Origin: Clostridia bacterium
GTDB lineage: Bacteria > Bacillota > Clostridia > Christensenellales > Christensenellaceae
Assembly: GCA_017531505.1 (NCBI GenBank)
Contig: JAFXKX010000002.1
Span: 1-53,110, forward strand
Direction of reading: 5' to 3'
Length of the DNA: 53,110 bases
The position numbers and the translations under genes were made by a program. Under the pieces are notes generated by a model. That model saw only the letters and a list, made by a program, of their open reading frames with translations, ran no database searches and had not been told where the DNA came from. This document shows positions 40,014 to 48,737 of the stretch, one piece after another (within the stretch, counting starts at the first letter, position 1; every line of letters begins with the position of its first letter).

Positions 40014-41438
40014 TTACAGTACAAAGGGGAATTTCCAGGGAATGATGACCAGTGCCAGTAAGTAGGTCAGCAGGAACAGAGGGAATCCGATCTTGATAAA
40101 GTCCATAAATTTAAGATTGGCAGGTCCGCAAATAACGGTGTTGGGCGGTGTTGCCACCGGGGTGAAATATGCTGCAGAAGCAGAGTAACCCATAGCCAAT
40201 ACGACTGCAAGGGGAGAAACACCCAATGTTGCTGCAATCTCCAAACCGATGGGGCACAGCAAAGCGGCAGAAGCGGTATTGGACATAAACTGAGTAAGTA
40301 CGCCGCAGACTATGAACAGTACGGTGAACAACAAATAAGGGCTGGGGTTGCCGCCCATGGCTTTGATGCAAAGGTTTGCAATGATAGAACCCGCGCCGGT
40401 AACAGACATGGCGTTTGCCAAAGACAGAGCGCCGGCAAAGAGGAAGATCGTAGACCAGTCAATGGCCTGATATGCTTGCTTTTCGGTCAGGCACCCGGTG
40501 ATCACGCAGATCAACGCACCGCATGCCGCTACAAGAGACAGGTCGATGATATCCAATGCCATCATGATCACAACTATCACCAGCACAATGCCGGAGATCA
40601 ACTGCTTCACAGGATCATGTGCTTCGGTATCTGCAGTCTGCGCAGCAATATCGCTATGGGGCCGTTCGGGAATCATTTTTTTGCCAATGACAGCAAAGTA
40701 GAGGATCGCCAGAATGGTGGCGGGCAGACCAAACCATGCAAAGTCAAAGAATCCCATGGTCTCATAGCCATAGGTAGATAATACGGCATTGACGGTCAGG
40801 TTGGGCGGTGTTCCGATCATGGTACACATACCGCCTGCAGAAGACATGATGGCCATGGGCATCAGCAGTTTGGCACGACTCCAACCCTGTGAGTCGGCGA
40901 TGCCCATACATACCGGCAGCAATACTGCAACAGTACCGGTATTGGATAGGAATGCTGACATCAACGAAGTCAATAACATAACGCCGATGCACAGTTTGGT
41001 TTCGGATCCGGAAAACAGTTTGACAACAAACATGCCGATCTTTTGAGCCAATCCTGTACGGAACATGGCAGAACCCAATATGAACATGCCTGCAAATAAG
41101 ATAACGGTGGAATTCGAAAAGCCGGAAAACGCTTCAGAAACAGATAATATGCCTGTTAAGCCAAAGAAGATAGGCATAACCATTGCGATCACAGCAACGG
41201 GTGCGGCCTCCAATGCAAAACCCAATGCACTGACACACAACACGCCTACTGTTATATATGCGTGAACTTGCTTTTTGTTGGCAAGATATTGATCCATGGC
41301 TTGGGAAAAAGCCTCAGTGCTGTCGAAATCTGCTTCAACAGGGGTAGAGGGCAATGCGTTCAATGAAAAAATGCTGTAGCCGATAAGGCAGACGAACAAA
41401 ATTGCGACCACAAGGGTCTTCCAAGAAAATTTCTTCAT
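40014..41438 (-). CDS. SLC13/DASS family anion transporter
   Basis: A 474-residue membrane protein with about eleven hydrophobic segments. The two SNT signature motifs of the divalent anion:sodium symporter family are present (SNTGTVAVLLP near residue 150 and SNTASAALLCP near 400), each within a re-entrant hairpin. An N-terminal loop with acidic residues (about 30-55) follows the first segment. The substrate is probably a dicarboxylate or sulfate-like anion, not determined. ATG 41438 was chosen because AAAGGA lies eight bases upstream; a longer frame to 41480 lacks a site. It converges on the lipoprotein at 38020, with the cassette between them. Confidence 0.9.
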   Translation of the reverse strand: MKKFSWKTLVVAILFVCLIGYSIFSLNALPSTPVEADFDSTEAFSQAMDQYLANKKQVHAYITVGVLCVSALGFALEAAPVAVIAMVMPIFFGLTGILSVSEAFSGFSNSTVILFAGMFILGSAMFRTGLAQKIGMFVVKLFSGSETKLCIGVMLLTSLMSAFLSNTGTVAVLLPVCMGIADSQGWSRAKLLMPMAIMSSAGGMCTMIGTPPNLTVNAVLSTYGYETMGFFDFAWFGLPATILAILYFAVIGKKMIPERPHSDIAAQTADTEAHDPVKQLISGIVLVIVVIMMALDIIDLSLVAACGALICVITGCLTEKQAYQAIDWSTIFLFAGALSLANAMSVTGAGSIIANLCIKAMGGNPSPYLLFTVLFIVCGVLTQFMSNTASAALLCPIGLEIAATLGVSPLAVVLAMGYSASAAYFTPVATPPNTVICGPANLKFMDFIKIGFPLFLLTYLLALVIIPWKFPFVL

Positions 41439-41565
41439 GAGGTGTCCTTTACTTAAGTGTGATGTAGGTATCGATAACATTGAAATTTACAATATTATAA
41501 ATAGTATACCCCACTTTCGACATTCTTAAGCAAAAGGTGCCAATACGATAATGCGCCAATCGCTG

Positions 41566-42201
41566 TTATTCGGTTTTTCTTTTCGCTTCTGCCTGCATCT
41601 TTGAGAAAATACATCCGCAGTAATCCTGCCGGTACAGGTTGTATTCCTTGGATAAAGCGATGGAAGCCTGATAGCCGCCCTTCTTTTTGAAGTCGGAGGG
41701 CAGCCAGTGGATGCCGTATTGGGTGGCCAGCTGCTGACCGATCTCGTTGATCAGCGGAGCGTTTTTGTGCGGACTGATGGACAGGGTGGTGCAGAAATAG
41801 TCGCACCCCAATGCTTTGGCCTTGATGGCGGCGCGTTCCAGCCGTAAACGGAAACATGCTGCACATCGCACTCCGCCTTCGGGGGCGTCCTCCATGCCTG
41901 CTGAAGCGCTGAAAAACTCTTGCGGGTCATAATCGTCTGCTATGAGGGCGATACTGTCTGCCAACCCCATGTCTGTCAGCAGATGTTTCTGCTCTGCCAG
42001 ACGGCGTTCATACTCGGCGGCAGGGGAGATGTTGGGGTTGTAGTACAATAACGTGATATGAAAATATCGGCTGAGATACTGCAGTGTATAGCTGCTGCAG
42101 GGTGCACAGCAGCTGTGCAGCAGCAGAGTGGGGCGCGTTTGCTGTGCCGTAAGCGTATCCAGTAAAGTATCCAGTTGTTTTTGGTAAGGGATGGATTGCA
42201 T
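41566..42201 (-). CDS. queH: epoxyqueuosine reductase QueH
   Basis: A 211-residue cytoplasmic enzyme of the DUF208 family, which converts epoxyqueuosine to queuosine in tRNA, replacing QueG. The Cys motifs expected for its metal centre are present: LLHSCCAPCSSY near the N-terminus, RCAACFRLRL near residue 105 and DYCGCIFS near the end. GAAAGGA precedes the start. It is divergent from yabP. No other queuosine biosynthesis gene is in the window. Confidence 0.95.
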   Translation of the reverse strand: MQSIPYQKQLDTLLDTLTAQQTRPTLLLHSCCAPCSSYTLQYLSRYFHITLLYYNPNISPAAEYERRLAEQKHLLTDMGLADSIALIADDYDPQEFFSASAGMEDAPEGGVRCAACFRLRLERAAIKAKALGCDYFCTTLSISPHKNAPLINEIGQQLATQYGIHWLPSDFKKKGGYQASIALSKEYNLYRQDYCGCIFSKMQAEAKRKTE

Positions 42202-42310
42202 AAGGTATCCTTTCAGAAAGAATCAATAACAGTATATCATGTATTGCCATGGACATAAAGCAATAGTTGCCGCATATACTGTACCATCAAAGGTGCGAAG
42301 GAGAGCGGTT

Positions 42311-42610
42311 ATGGACAACTATGAAGGATTGCGGCGTCTGGATCAAAAAGAGCACAAGGTGGTGCTGGATGCGCGTCAGCGGATCAGTATCAGCGGTGTG
42401 GAAGATGTAGATAGTTTCAATGAGAATGAGGTGATATTCCTGACCAATATGGGCATGATGACGGTGCTGGGAGAAGATCTGCATATTGCGCGGCTGGATC
42501 TGGAAGCAGGGATGCTGGTGGTCGAAGGTGGGATCCAGGCACTTGATTATTCGGATCATGCGGAACAGCGGGCGGAAAAGTCAGGTTTGCTCCATAAACT
42601 CTTCCGGTGA
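42311..42610 (+). CDS. yabP: sporulation protein YabP
   Basis: A 99-residue protein of the YabP/YqfC family, which takes part in spore coat or cortex assembly in the mother cell. Recognisable blocks are the basic start (RLDQKEHKVVLDARQRISISG), VEDVDSFNENEVIFLTNMGM and LDLEAGMLVVEGG. GAAGGAG precedes the ATG. It is followed directly by yabQ, as in Bacillus. A sigma-E-like promoter may lie near 42231-42260 but is not certain. The stop codon is TGA. Confidence 0.92.
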   Translation: MDNYEGLRRLDQKEHKVVLDARQRISISGVEDVDSFNENEVIFLTNMGMMTVLGEDLHIARLDLEAGMLVVEGGIQALDYSDHAEQRAEKSGLLHKLFR

Positions 42611-42615
42611 CCGCT

Positions 42616-42945
42616 ATGGAAGGTACATTGAATCAGCCGTATGTTGCATTGCTGTGCATCTATATCGGTATGGTATGCGGGGCGTTATATGACGGGGTAC
42701 AGTTATGCAGCAAAGTGCTGCTGCGTGGAAGACCGGGCAGTTGGGTGGCGGAAGTAGTATTTGTCCTGCTGTGCGGGGGCATATGTATCGGCATTTGGTA
42801 TCGTTTTCTGGCACTGAGACTGCGCATTTTTTACGGTCTCGGCATGATTTTGGGACTGGGTATATACCGTGCCGGTATACGCTCTCTGATGGGCATGCTT
42901 ATCGCCAAAATTCGCGATGTTTTCGGGAAAAATCGCAAAAAATAG
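42616..42945 (+). CDS. yabQ: spore cortex biosynthesis protein YabQ
   Basis: A 109-residue membrane protein, normally needed for cortex formation. Three hydrophobic segments are visible (about 9-28, 46-66 and 75-95), with a basic C-terminus (RDVFGKNRKK). ATG 42616 is the likely start, six bases after yabP; a GTG at 42607 overlaps yabP. No strong ribosome site is seen, so it may be coupled to yabP translation. It ends in TAG, with TAA two codons further on. It is one of only two genes here that end in TAG. Confidence 0.85.
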   Translation: MEGTLNQPYVALLCIYIGMVCGALYDGVQLCSKVLLRGRPGSWVAEVVFVLLCGGICIGIWYRFLALRLRIFYGLGMILGLGIYRAGIRSLMGMLIAKIRDVFGKNRKK

Positions 42946-42957
42946 GTGTAAAATCAG

Positions 42958-42986
42958 TTGACGATTTACAGAGTTTTTACTATAAT
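42958..42986 (+). promoter_or_regulatory. promoter of divIC
   Basis: TTGACG, a 17-bp spacer and TATAAT (42981-42986), 39 bp before the start codon. Confidence 0.8.
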
Positions 42987-43025
42987 ATTACATATATAAT
43001 TATGTACGTTAGGAGGGCCTCGGCC

Positions 43026-43442
43026 GTGGAAAAAGTGAATCGTCAAGCAGCCGCAGGCAGAAGAGACGTACAGTCCCGCAATGATCGTGCGGCGCGGTCT
43101 GCACGCAGAGAGCGTGTCCGCATCGAACAAAACGATTACCGTGAACCCAATAAATTGCTGCAGAAGTTGAGCGAGATCAACTGGTGTAAAGCGATTCTGT
43201 GTGTGGTCGCAGTATATGCTGTGGTCACCATCGGTGCGAAGATCTTCACAATCTCTGCGCAGAAGAATCGTCAGCGCGAGCTGCTGGAGCAGCAGGCTGT
43301 GCTGGAACAGCAATTGTCCGATCTTCAGAAAGAAGCAGATTATGTCGGCTCTGAGGAATATATCGAGCAGGCAGCCCGTGAAAAGTTCGGCTGGGTAAAA
43401 GAGGGGGAAATCGTATTTAAAGAAAAAAATACCGCTGAGTAA
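43026..43442 (+). CDS. divIC: septum formation initiator DivIC-like
   Basis: A 138-residue bitopic division protein of the FtsB/DivIC family that links with FtsL in the septal complex. The basic cytoplasmic N-terminus (about 1-50) precedes one membrane segment (AILCVVAVYAVVTIGAKIF). A coiled coil follows (RQRELLEQQAVLEQQLSDLQ), then the conserved SEEYIEQAAREKFGWVKEGE. The start is GTG 43026 with AGGAGGG eight bases upstream; no ATG fits. Its place after yabPQ matches the yabP-yabQ-divIC order of Bacillus. Confidence 0.93.
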   Translation: MEKVNRQAAAGRRDVQSRNDRAARSARRERVRIEQNDYREPNKLLQKLSEINWCKAILCVVAVYAVVTIGAKIFTISAQKNRQRELLEQQAVLEQQLSDLQKEADYVGSEEYIEQAAREKFGWVKEGEIVFKEKNTAE

Positions 43443-43457
43443 TTCGGCGGTTTTTTT
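43431..43457 (+). terminator. terminator overlapping the divIC end
   Basis: ACCGCTGA-GTAAT-TCGGCGGT ending in T7. The stem includes the divIC stop codon. Confidence 0.8.
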
Positions 43458-43477
43458 GATGCCAAAAGGGGAAGATT

Positions 43478-44371
43478 ATGGATAGAGTATTTGTCATTGA
43501 TATCGGCAGCAATTCCATTCGACTGATGCAGGCAGATTTGCAGGAAGGGGCAGTGGCGTATTGCCATAAGCAGTTGATCACCGCTCGGCTGGGCGAGAAA
43601 ACTCCGGGCACGTCAGCGTTTACGGCCGCGGCTATCGAGCGTGGCGTTTCTGCGGTGGAGGAATTGGTCGGCCGTGCGCAGAGTGTCGATAAAAATGCGC
43701 CGATCTGGGCGTTTGCTACCAGTGCGGTACGCGATGCCGAAAATCGGGAAGACTTGCTGCAACAGATCAAGGAGCGTACCGGTGTAGCGGTACAGGTGCT
43801 CAGCGGGGCAGAGGAGGCAGAAATCGGCGCAGCCGGTGCATTACCCGGTCAGGATGGCGGTATGCTGGATATCGGCGGCAGCAGCACGGAAGTGGTCGTT
43901 AAACGCCATGGGAAACTGGTATTGGCGCATAGTTTCAATATCGGGTGTGTACGCGCCCGCAATCTGTTCCCTGATGAGACGGACCCAGCGATATATGCAT
44001 GGGCGTACGACGCTTTTTGTGGCTTGAAACGACCCAAAACGGATGTTACGGTGGCGGTAGGCGGTACTCCAACTTCTTTGGCTGCTGCGGTATTGGAACT
44101 CAGAGAGTATGATCCTGCAGCGGTAGATGGCTGTGTATTGGAGAAGGATGCGCTGCTCGCATTACGGGAACAACTGTTGCCCTTGGCACCCGCGCAGCGG
44201 GCTCAGCGTTGGTGTCTGGATGCAAGGCGGGCAGAGATTATTTTGTACGGGATCGCGATCATACTTGCGTTTATGGATGCATATCATGTATCACAGGTGG
44301 TGGTCAGCGAGGCAGATAATCTGGAAGGATACCTCCAATACAAACTTGTACAACAAAAAAGTTTGAAATAG
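43478..44371 (+). CDS. Ppx/GppA family phosphatase
   Basis: A 297-residue cytoplasmic actin-fold phosphatase of the exopolyphosphatase/guanosine pentaphosphatase type. Phosphate-1 motif FVIDIGSNSIRL, a middle FATSAVRDAENR, phosphate-2 motif MLDIGGSSTEVVV and the adenosine-like VAVGGTPTSLAA are in order. The length is that of the short family form without an HD domain. A GGGGAAG site precedes the ATG. It ends in TAG, directly before a consensus promoter for the initiator tRNA. Confidence 0.92.
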   Translation: MDRVFVIDIGSNSIRLMQADLQEGAVAYCHKQLITARLGEKTPGTSAFTAAAIERGVSAVEELVGRAQSVDKNAPIWAFATSAVRDAENREDLLQQIKERTGVAVQVLSGAEEAEIGAAGALPGQDGGMLDIGGSSTEVVVKRHGKLVLAHSFNIGCVRARNLFPDETDPAIYAWAYDAFCGLKRPKTDVTVAVGGTPTSLAAAVLELREYDPAAVDGCVLEKDALLALREQLLPLAPAQRAQRWCLDARRAEIILYGIAIILAFMDAYHVSQVVVSEADNLEGYLQYKLVQQKSLK

Positions 44372-44374
44372 GGG

Positions 44375-44403
44375 TTGACAACCGGTCTATCTTCTCGTAT
44401 AAT
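44375..44403 (+). promoter_or_regulatory. promoter of the initiator tRNA
   Basis: TTGACA, a 17-bp spacer and TATAAT: a full consensus sigma-A promoter, starting three bases after the ppx stop. Confidence 0.9.
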
Positions 44404-44433
44404 AACTATAAACTCTTCGAGAGTGTATTTCGT

Positions 44434-44511
<78 letters not shown>

Positions 44512-44516
44512 TTTCG

Positions 44517-44552
44517 AGTAGTCGTAACGGATTTCGTTACGACTACTTTTTT
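44517..44552 (+). terminator. terminator of the initiator tRNA
   Basis: AGTAGTCGTAACG-GATTT-CGTTACGACTACTTTTTT, a perfect long stem with a T run. Confidence 0.95.
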
Positions 44553-44671
44553 CTTACCAATTTTCACAGTCATATTTATATTTTCCTTTCTAAAAGGCTT
44601 TTGGGGAGGACTTGAACTTAAATATCAAGGCAATATTAGGTGAAAATTAAGAACTTGAAGAGGTAACTAAA

Positions 44672-45331
44672 ATGATAGATATTACTATGTGGATGCAAAA
44701 CTTCTTGCAGAAATTAAATGAAACATTTGCAAATCGTGTGTGGTTTGTTGGTTTGCAAGGCAGTTATGCCCGTGGCGAAGCAACCGATAATAGCGATATT
44801 GATATTGTTGTCATTCTGGATGAATTGTCTGCTTCGGATATCAAAACCTACAACGCAATGTTGGATTCTCTTTCGCACAGAAAACTAATTTGCGGTTTTC
44901 TTTCCGGCAAAGATGATCTTATGAATTGGGAACCGTCCGATCTGTTTCAGTTTTGCCATGACACCACACCGATCAAGGGAAGTCTTGATGAAGTGATGGC
45001 ACTTATTGACGAAAGTGCTGTGGACAGAGCAATCAAAATCGGTGCCTGTAATATATACCATGGCTGTGTTCACAATATGCTCCATGAAAAAAGCGAAGAT
45101 ATTCTGCGAGGTTTATATAAATCGGCTTCTTTTGTTGTACAGGCAATTGCTTTCAAGCAAACGGGGAAATATATCTGCCATCAAAAAGAATTGCTCCAAG
45201 TTGTATCTTACGATGAACAGGTCATTATCGAAACATTTATGACTTTGAAAAAAGGCGGAATGGTGGATTTTCATTTAATGTCCGAAACGTTGTTTGCTTG
45301 GTCAAAGAAATGGATTAACGAAAACAGTTAA
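44672..45331 (+). CDS. nucleotidyltransferase-domain protein with HEPN-like C-terminus
   Basis: A 219-residue soluble protein. The Pol-beta-type nucleotidyltransferase motif is VGLQGSYARGEATDNSDIDI (Gly-Ser and Asp-X-Asp present). The C-terminal half (about 120-215) is helical and resembles a HEPN-like domain, in the style of minimal NTase/HEPN proteins and of aminoglycoside nucleotidyltransferases. It could be an antibiotic-modifying enzyme or a single-chain NTase-HEPN protein; nothing decides between these. AT-rich codon use unlike its neighbours suggests transfer. GAAGAGG precedes the ATG. It follows the initiator tRNA gene. Confidence 0.75.
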   Translation: MIDITMWMQNFLQKLNETFANRVWFVGLQGSYARGEATDNSDIDIVVILDELSASDIKTYNAMLDSLSHRKLICGFLSGKDDLMNWEPSDLFQFCHDTTPIKGSLDEVMALIDESAVDRAIKIGACNIYHGCVHNMLHEKSEDILRGLYKSASFVVQAIAFKQTGKYICHQKELLQVVSYDEQVIIETFMTLKKGGMVDFHLMSETLFAWSKKWINENS

Positions 45332-45385
45332 GTCAATTCCAATTATTCATCGTTTTCACGCCGATATCTAAGTCGGTGCAACTTG

Positions 45386-45424
45386 CCATTTCAGACAGAG
45401 TCGCATTTGCGGCTCTGTTTTTTA
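45386..45424 (+). terminator. terminator and repeat copy A
   Basis: CAGAGTCG-CATTTG-CGGCTCTG followed by T6. The sequence from CCATTTCAGACAGAGTCG to the T run is repeated nearly exactly at 47188. It ends the unit at 44672. Confidence 0.85.
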
Positions 45425-45465
45425 TTTTTATCGATACGGCAAGCAGCGTGATTGCTGCGGATGGT

Positions 45466-45494
45466 TTGCGTTTTTAATCCTTCTGTGGTACTAT
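45466..45494 (+). promoter_or_regulatory. promoter of the amidohydrolase
   Basis: TTGCGT, a 17-bp spacer and TACTAT (45489-45494). Confidence 0.55.
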
Positions 45495-45513
45495 TCGCTT
45501 AAGGAGGCTGGAT

Positions 45514-47115
45514 ATGAAAAGAACACTGATCAAAAATGCGAAAATTTATGATGGCAGCGGTAGTCCTGCATTTATTGGCGATGTATTGATAGAAGGTGAC
45601 CGTATCGCGCAGGTTGCTTCCTCGATTCCGGAGGAAAATGAATTTGAGGTCGTAGATATCAATGGTCGTTCTCTCGCTCCCGGCTTTATTGATGCACATT
45701 CTCATAACGATTGGTTTGCGTTGCGCAAAGAAGCAATAAAGTATTTTGAACCCTTTATCAAACAAGGTATCACTACCTTTGTATCCGGCAACTGCGGTCT
45801 TGCGGCAACGGGGTTTTCGGATGATACACCCCATAAAGAGAAAATCGGCGGTGGACTGTTTTCTTTTGAAGGCTGCACAGAATCAAAGGGACAGGTAAAA
45901 GATTTTCTTGAAACGATTGACGGCAGGGTCCCGTGTAATCTTGCTGTGCTTGCAGGCCATTGTACTGCCCGGGCGAGTGCTTCCGGCAGTGTCAACCGGA
46001 AACTGACAACCGAAGAAGAAAAAGAAATGTTAGATATTCTTGAACAGGCATTGCAGCAGGGCGCTGCCGGAATATCGCTCGGTCTTATGTATGATCCCGG
46101 TCTGTACGCAGATAAGGAGGAACTCAAAAAGATCGCGCAGCTCTGTGAAAAATATGACCGGCCGTTAACCGTGCATCCCAGGGCAAGCTCTGCGGTGTCC
46201 ATGTCCTATCCTGAACTTTTGGGGCGGTCTCACTTGCTTCGCGCTTTGGATGAACTGGCGGATGTAGTCACCGGTACAAAAACAAAACTCCACTATTCCC
46301 ATGCGATCTTTGTGGGAAGACGTTCTTTTAAAGATAAGGATGAATTTTTGGCGATCGTAGGCCGACTGCGCGAGCAGGGCATAGATATGATGTTTGATAT
46401 CTACAATGAAACCCTGGGTGTATCTGTGATTACCGTTATCCTGCCTGCGTGGTATCAGGCGATGACACCGGAGGAAAGAAAGAAGCCTTTGGTGCGCGCA
46501 AAGCTTAGCGTACTGGTGTATGCTTCCAGTTTGCTTCTTGGCTTTGGCTTCAAGGATATCGAGATTGCATATATCGGTGAAGGGTATGAAAAGTACGAAG
46601 GCAAAAGCGTCCATCAAATTGCAAAGGAAGAGGGGATGAGCGATCTTGCGGCATACCTTATGCTTTGCGAGAAGAGTAATTTTCAAGGCCGGGTGAATAT
46701 GGGACCGTATACAACACCTGAGATCATCAGCCAGTTTGAGAAAGATCCCCGCTGCCTCTATATGACCGATGCCTGGGTGGAAGACTATGGTGTTCAAAAC
46801 CCGGCGATCTATGATTGTTTCCCCAAGTTCCTGCAGGATGCCCTGCTTGGAAAAGGTGATACTCTCCCCAAAACCATTGCTCGTATGACAGGTGCAACAG
46901 CGGAGCGGTTCAACCTCCGTGAGCGCGGCTTTATCCGCCCCGGGTATTACGCCGATCTTACGGCGTTTTGTGAAGAAGAACTGAAAAATGCAGTTCCGAA
47001 CCAAAAGAAGTCTTTCGGCATATGCAAAGTGTGGATCAATGGCACGGCCGTGCTTGATGGGGAGACTATCGACCCGGAATTGACAAAAACCAGCGGAAGA
47101 GCAATACGCGTGTAA
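45514..47115 (+). CDS. amidohydrolase, N-acyl-D-amino-acid deacylase type
   Basis: A 533-residue metal-dependent hydrolase of the D-aminoacylase/dihydroorotase-like superfamily. The N-terminal strand region KNAKIYDGSGSPAFIGDVLI is followed by the metal-binding GFIDAHSHND. Further family positions are the SGNCG loop near residue 95, AGHCTARASA near 150, a His in LTVHPRASSAV near 225 and another in KLHYSHAIFVGRRS near 265. The C-terminal beta part carries RGFIRPGYYADL. It is cytoplasmic, with no signal peptide. AAGGAGG precedes the ATG. It is flanked by a 39-bp direct repeat, both copies terminators. Confidence 0.88.
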   Translation: MKRTLIKNAKIYDGSGSPAFIGDVLIEGDRIAQVASSIPEENEFEVVDINGRSLAPGFIDAHSHNDWFALRKEAIKYFEPFIKQGITTFVSGNCGLAATGFSDDTPHKEKIGGGLFSFEGCTESKGQVKDFLETIDGRVPCNLAVLAGHCTARASASGSVNRKLTTEEEKEMLDILEQALQQGAAGISLGLMYDPGLYADKEELKKIAQLCEKYDRPLTVHPRASSAVSMSYPELLGRSHLLRALDELADVVTGTKTKLHYSHAIFVGRRSFKDKDEFLAIVGRLREQGIDMMFDIYNETLGVSVITVILPAWYQAMTPEERKKPLVRAKLSVLVYASSLLLGFGFKDIEIAYIGEGYEKYEGKSVHQIAKEEGMSDLAAYLMLCEKSNFQGRVNMGPYTTPEIISQFEKDPRCLYMTDAWVEDYGVQNPAIYDCFPKFLQDALLGKGDTLPKTIARMTGATAERFNLRERGFIRPGYYADLTAFCEEELKNAVPNQKKSFGICKVWINGTAVLDGETIDPELTKTSGRAIRV

Positions 47116-47187
47116 CAAAACGCACGTAAAAGCAGATATTGAAGCATACGTGTTTGTAATGTAAAGTAGTCCGTTATGTTCTTCATA

Positions 47188-47226
47188 CCATTTCAGACAG
47201 AGTCGATTTTGCGGCTCTGTTTTTTT
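47188..47226 (+). terminator. terminator and repeat copy B
   Basis: CAGAGTCG-ATTTTG-CGGCTCTG followed by T7. The block from CCATTTCAGACAGAGTCG is almost identical to the one at 45386. Confidence 0.85.
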
Positions 47227-47313
47227 GCTTGGCGCATCTGCTTTATGTGAAATTTTGTTGTAAACCGATGGCGATTTCGGGTGATAGTAATGAGACTGTA
47301 CCGATTTAGAAAG

Positions 47314-47332
47314 AATACTACTTGGTAGTATT
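47314..47332. promoter_or_regulatory. inverted repeat, candidate operator
   Basis: AATACTAC-TTG-GTAGTATT, a perfect 8-3-8 dyad five bases upstream of a -35 box. Confidence 0.45.
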
Positions 47333-47336
47333 TATT

Positions 47337-47365
47337 TTTACAAAAGAAATTGCTATAAGTAAAAT
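47337..47365 (+). promoter_or_regulatory. promoter of the surface protein gene
   Basis: TTTACA, a 17-bp spacer and TAAAAT (47360-47365). Confidence 0.6.
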
Positions 47366-47434
47366 TAGAAGCAATGTATTCATCGGGTATCGATGTAGGT
47401 GCAGTGTTTTTATGCTCGTGTAGGAGGTTGTGTT

Positions 47435-48613
47435 ATGAAAAAGTTGATCGGTATGGTTTTGTGTATCGTGTTGCTGTGTGCTTTTGCAACACCTGCAATG
47501 GCGGCAAGCGAGGATATTGCTTTTACTGACGACAGCGACTTTACGGCGGGTGGTCTTGTGATCGTAGATCCCGTTAAGACGATAAACAATATTGCCGGGC
47601 ACAGTACCGCAGAAGTTTACAACGCATATTTATATGGAAATGTTATTTATAAGTGGATGCGCAATGACAGTTTTTATGAGGAGGGGATCTCTGTCGTGCT
47701 GACAGAACAGGATAAAGGCTGTACCTTCCAATGTATCGCAACACTGTATACCGATACAGCCAAAACACAGGAGTGCGCAACGATCACAAGTCCCAAATTT
47801 GCCGTGCCCAATTCAGACAGCCTTTCTCCGGCTCCCGGCATTTCTCCGGATGATCTGCCCGAAGGTACGGTGGGAGAAGCGTATTATCTGCAGTTGGAAT
47901 GTACCAATCCCAATGTAGACTATTCGCTGATGGATTCCACATTGCCCGACGGGATCACGATGAGCAGCAAAGGTGTATTTGAAGGGACACCCACTGAAGC
48001 CGGGTATTGGTATGTGCGGGTCAAGGCCCAGCCGCAAAACGGTTCGACTTACGGTACGATGGAGTATGTGCTGGTTGTCAAGGAAGCCGTTTCGCAATAT
48101 TCGCTGGAGATCATGAATTTGCCGAAAAAATTAAAATACAATTCCGGTGAAAAATTGGATATGACTGGCCTTTGGGTGCGTATCTATACGCCGGATGGAT
48201 TTATCGATTCCCGCGACGGTAAATACTTGACATACTCTCAGAAGCCGTTGGTCACGGCGGGTGAACAAAAGATCAAACTTTCATATGAAGATACCTTTGA
48301 AATCTTTATTGTTACGGTGGCGGCGGCACCTGCGGAAGACCCTGCCCAAAACCCGGCAGAGGATCCCGCTGATACAGTAAAGCCGACAGAGCCGGAAGGT
48401 TCCTCTGCGCCGGAGGAGATCGAAAGTTCTGTTGCAGATACCGGAGATGCCGAACAGCCGGTACAAAAGCCGGAGGAAGATCCGGCGGGTACGGTCGGCA
48501 TGGCTGAGGATGAGGCAGGCAAAGGGATGCCCTGGTGGGGGATCATGCTGATCGCACTGGGGGTAGCGGCCAGTGTTGTTATCGGTATTGTGATCAAAAA
48601 GAAATTCTTATAA
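47435..48613 (+). CDS. membrane-anchored surface protein with Ig-like domains
   Basis: A 392-residue secreted protein. The signal peptide MKKLIGMVLCIVLLCAFATPAMA is cleavable. Residues about 120-215 include a putative-Ig (He_PIG-like) stretch, with YSLMDSTLPDGITMSSKGVF followed by EGTPTEAGYWYVRV. A second Ig-like (Big_3-like) strand pattern begins LKYNSGEKLDMTGLWVRIYT (about 225-290). An acidic Pro/Glu/Ala linker (about 300-360) leads to one C-terminal segment (WWGIMLIALGVAASVVIGIV) and basic residues KKK, a membrane anchor without LPXTG. The role is unknown. It is a single-gene unit. Confidence 0.8.
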   Translation: MKKLIGMVLCIVLLCAFATPAMAASEDIAFTDDSDFTAGGLVIVDPVKTINNIAGHSTAEVYNAYLYGNVIYKWMRNDSFYEEGISVVLTEQDKGCTFQCIATLYTDTAKTQECATITSPKFAVPNSDSLSPAPGISPDDLPEGTVGEAYYLQLECTNPNVDYSLMDSTLPDGITMSSKGVFEGTPTEAGYWYVRVKAQPQNGSTYGTMEYVLVVKEAVSQYSLEIMNLPKKLKYNSGEKLDMTGLWVRIYTPDGFIDSRDGKYLTYSQKPLVTAGEQKIKLSYEDTFEIFIVTVAAAPAEDPAQNPAEDPADTVKPTEPEGSSAPEEIESSVADTGDAEQPVQKPEEDPAGTVGMAEDEAGKGMPWWGIMLIALGVAASVVIGIVIKKKFL

Positions 48614-48624
48614 GATAGATCAGG

Positions 48625-48657
48625 AAAAACAGAGCTGTTTTTGCGGCTCTGTTTTTT
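48625..48657 (+). terminator. terminator of the surface protein gene
   Basis: CAGAG-CTGTTTTTGCG-GCTCTG followed by T6. The descending arm and T run match the terminators at 45386 and 47188. Confidence 0.8.
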
Positions 48658-48679
48658 ATTTTTGCGACGGCTTTTCCAC

Positions 48680-48708
48680 TTGCTCTTTTTATGGCGGGGA
48701 ATTATACT
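48680..48708 (+). promoter_or_regulatory. promoter of the esterase gene
   Basis: TTGCTC, a 17-bp spacer and TATACT (48703-48708). Confidence 0.6.
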
Positions 48709-48737
48709 GAAATCAATATCAATACAAGGGTGATTGT

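Larger units (their letters stand above)
47227..47434. other. leader region of the surface protein gene
   Basis: No gene is seen in these 208 bp. They hold an inverted repeat at 47314, a promoter at 47337, and a GTAGGAGG ribosome site before the ATG at 47435. Confidence 0.6.
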
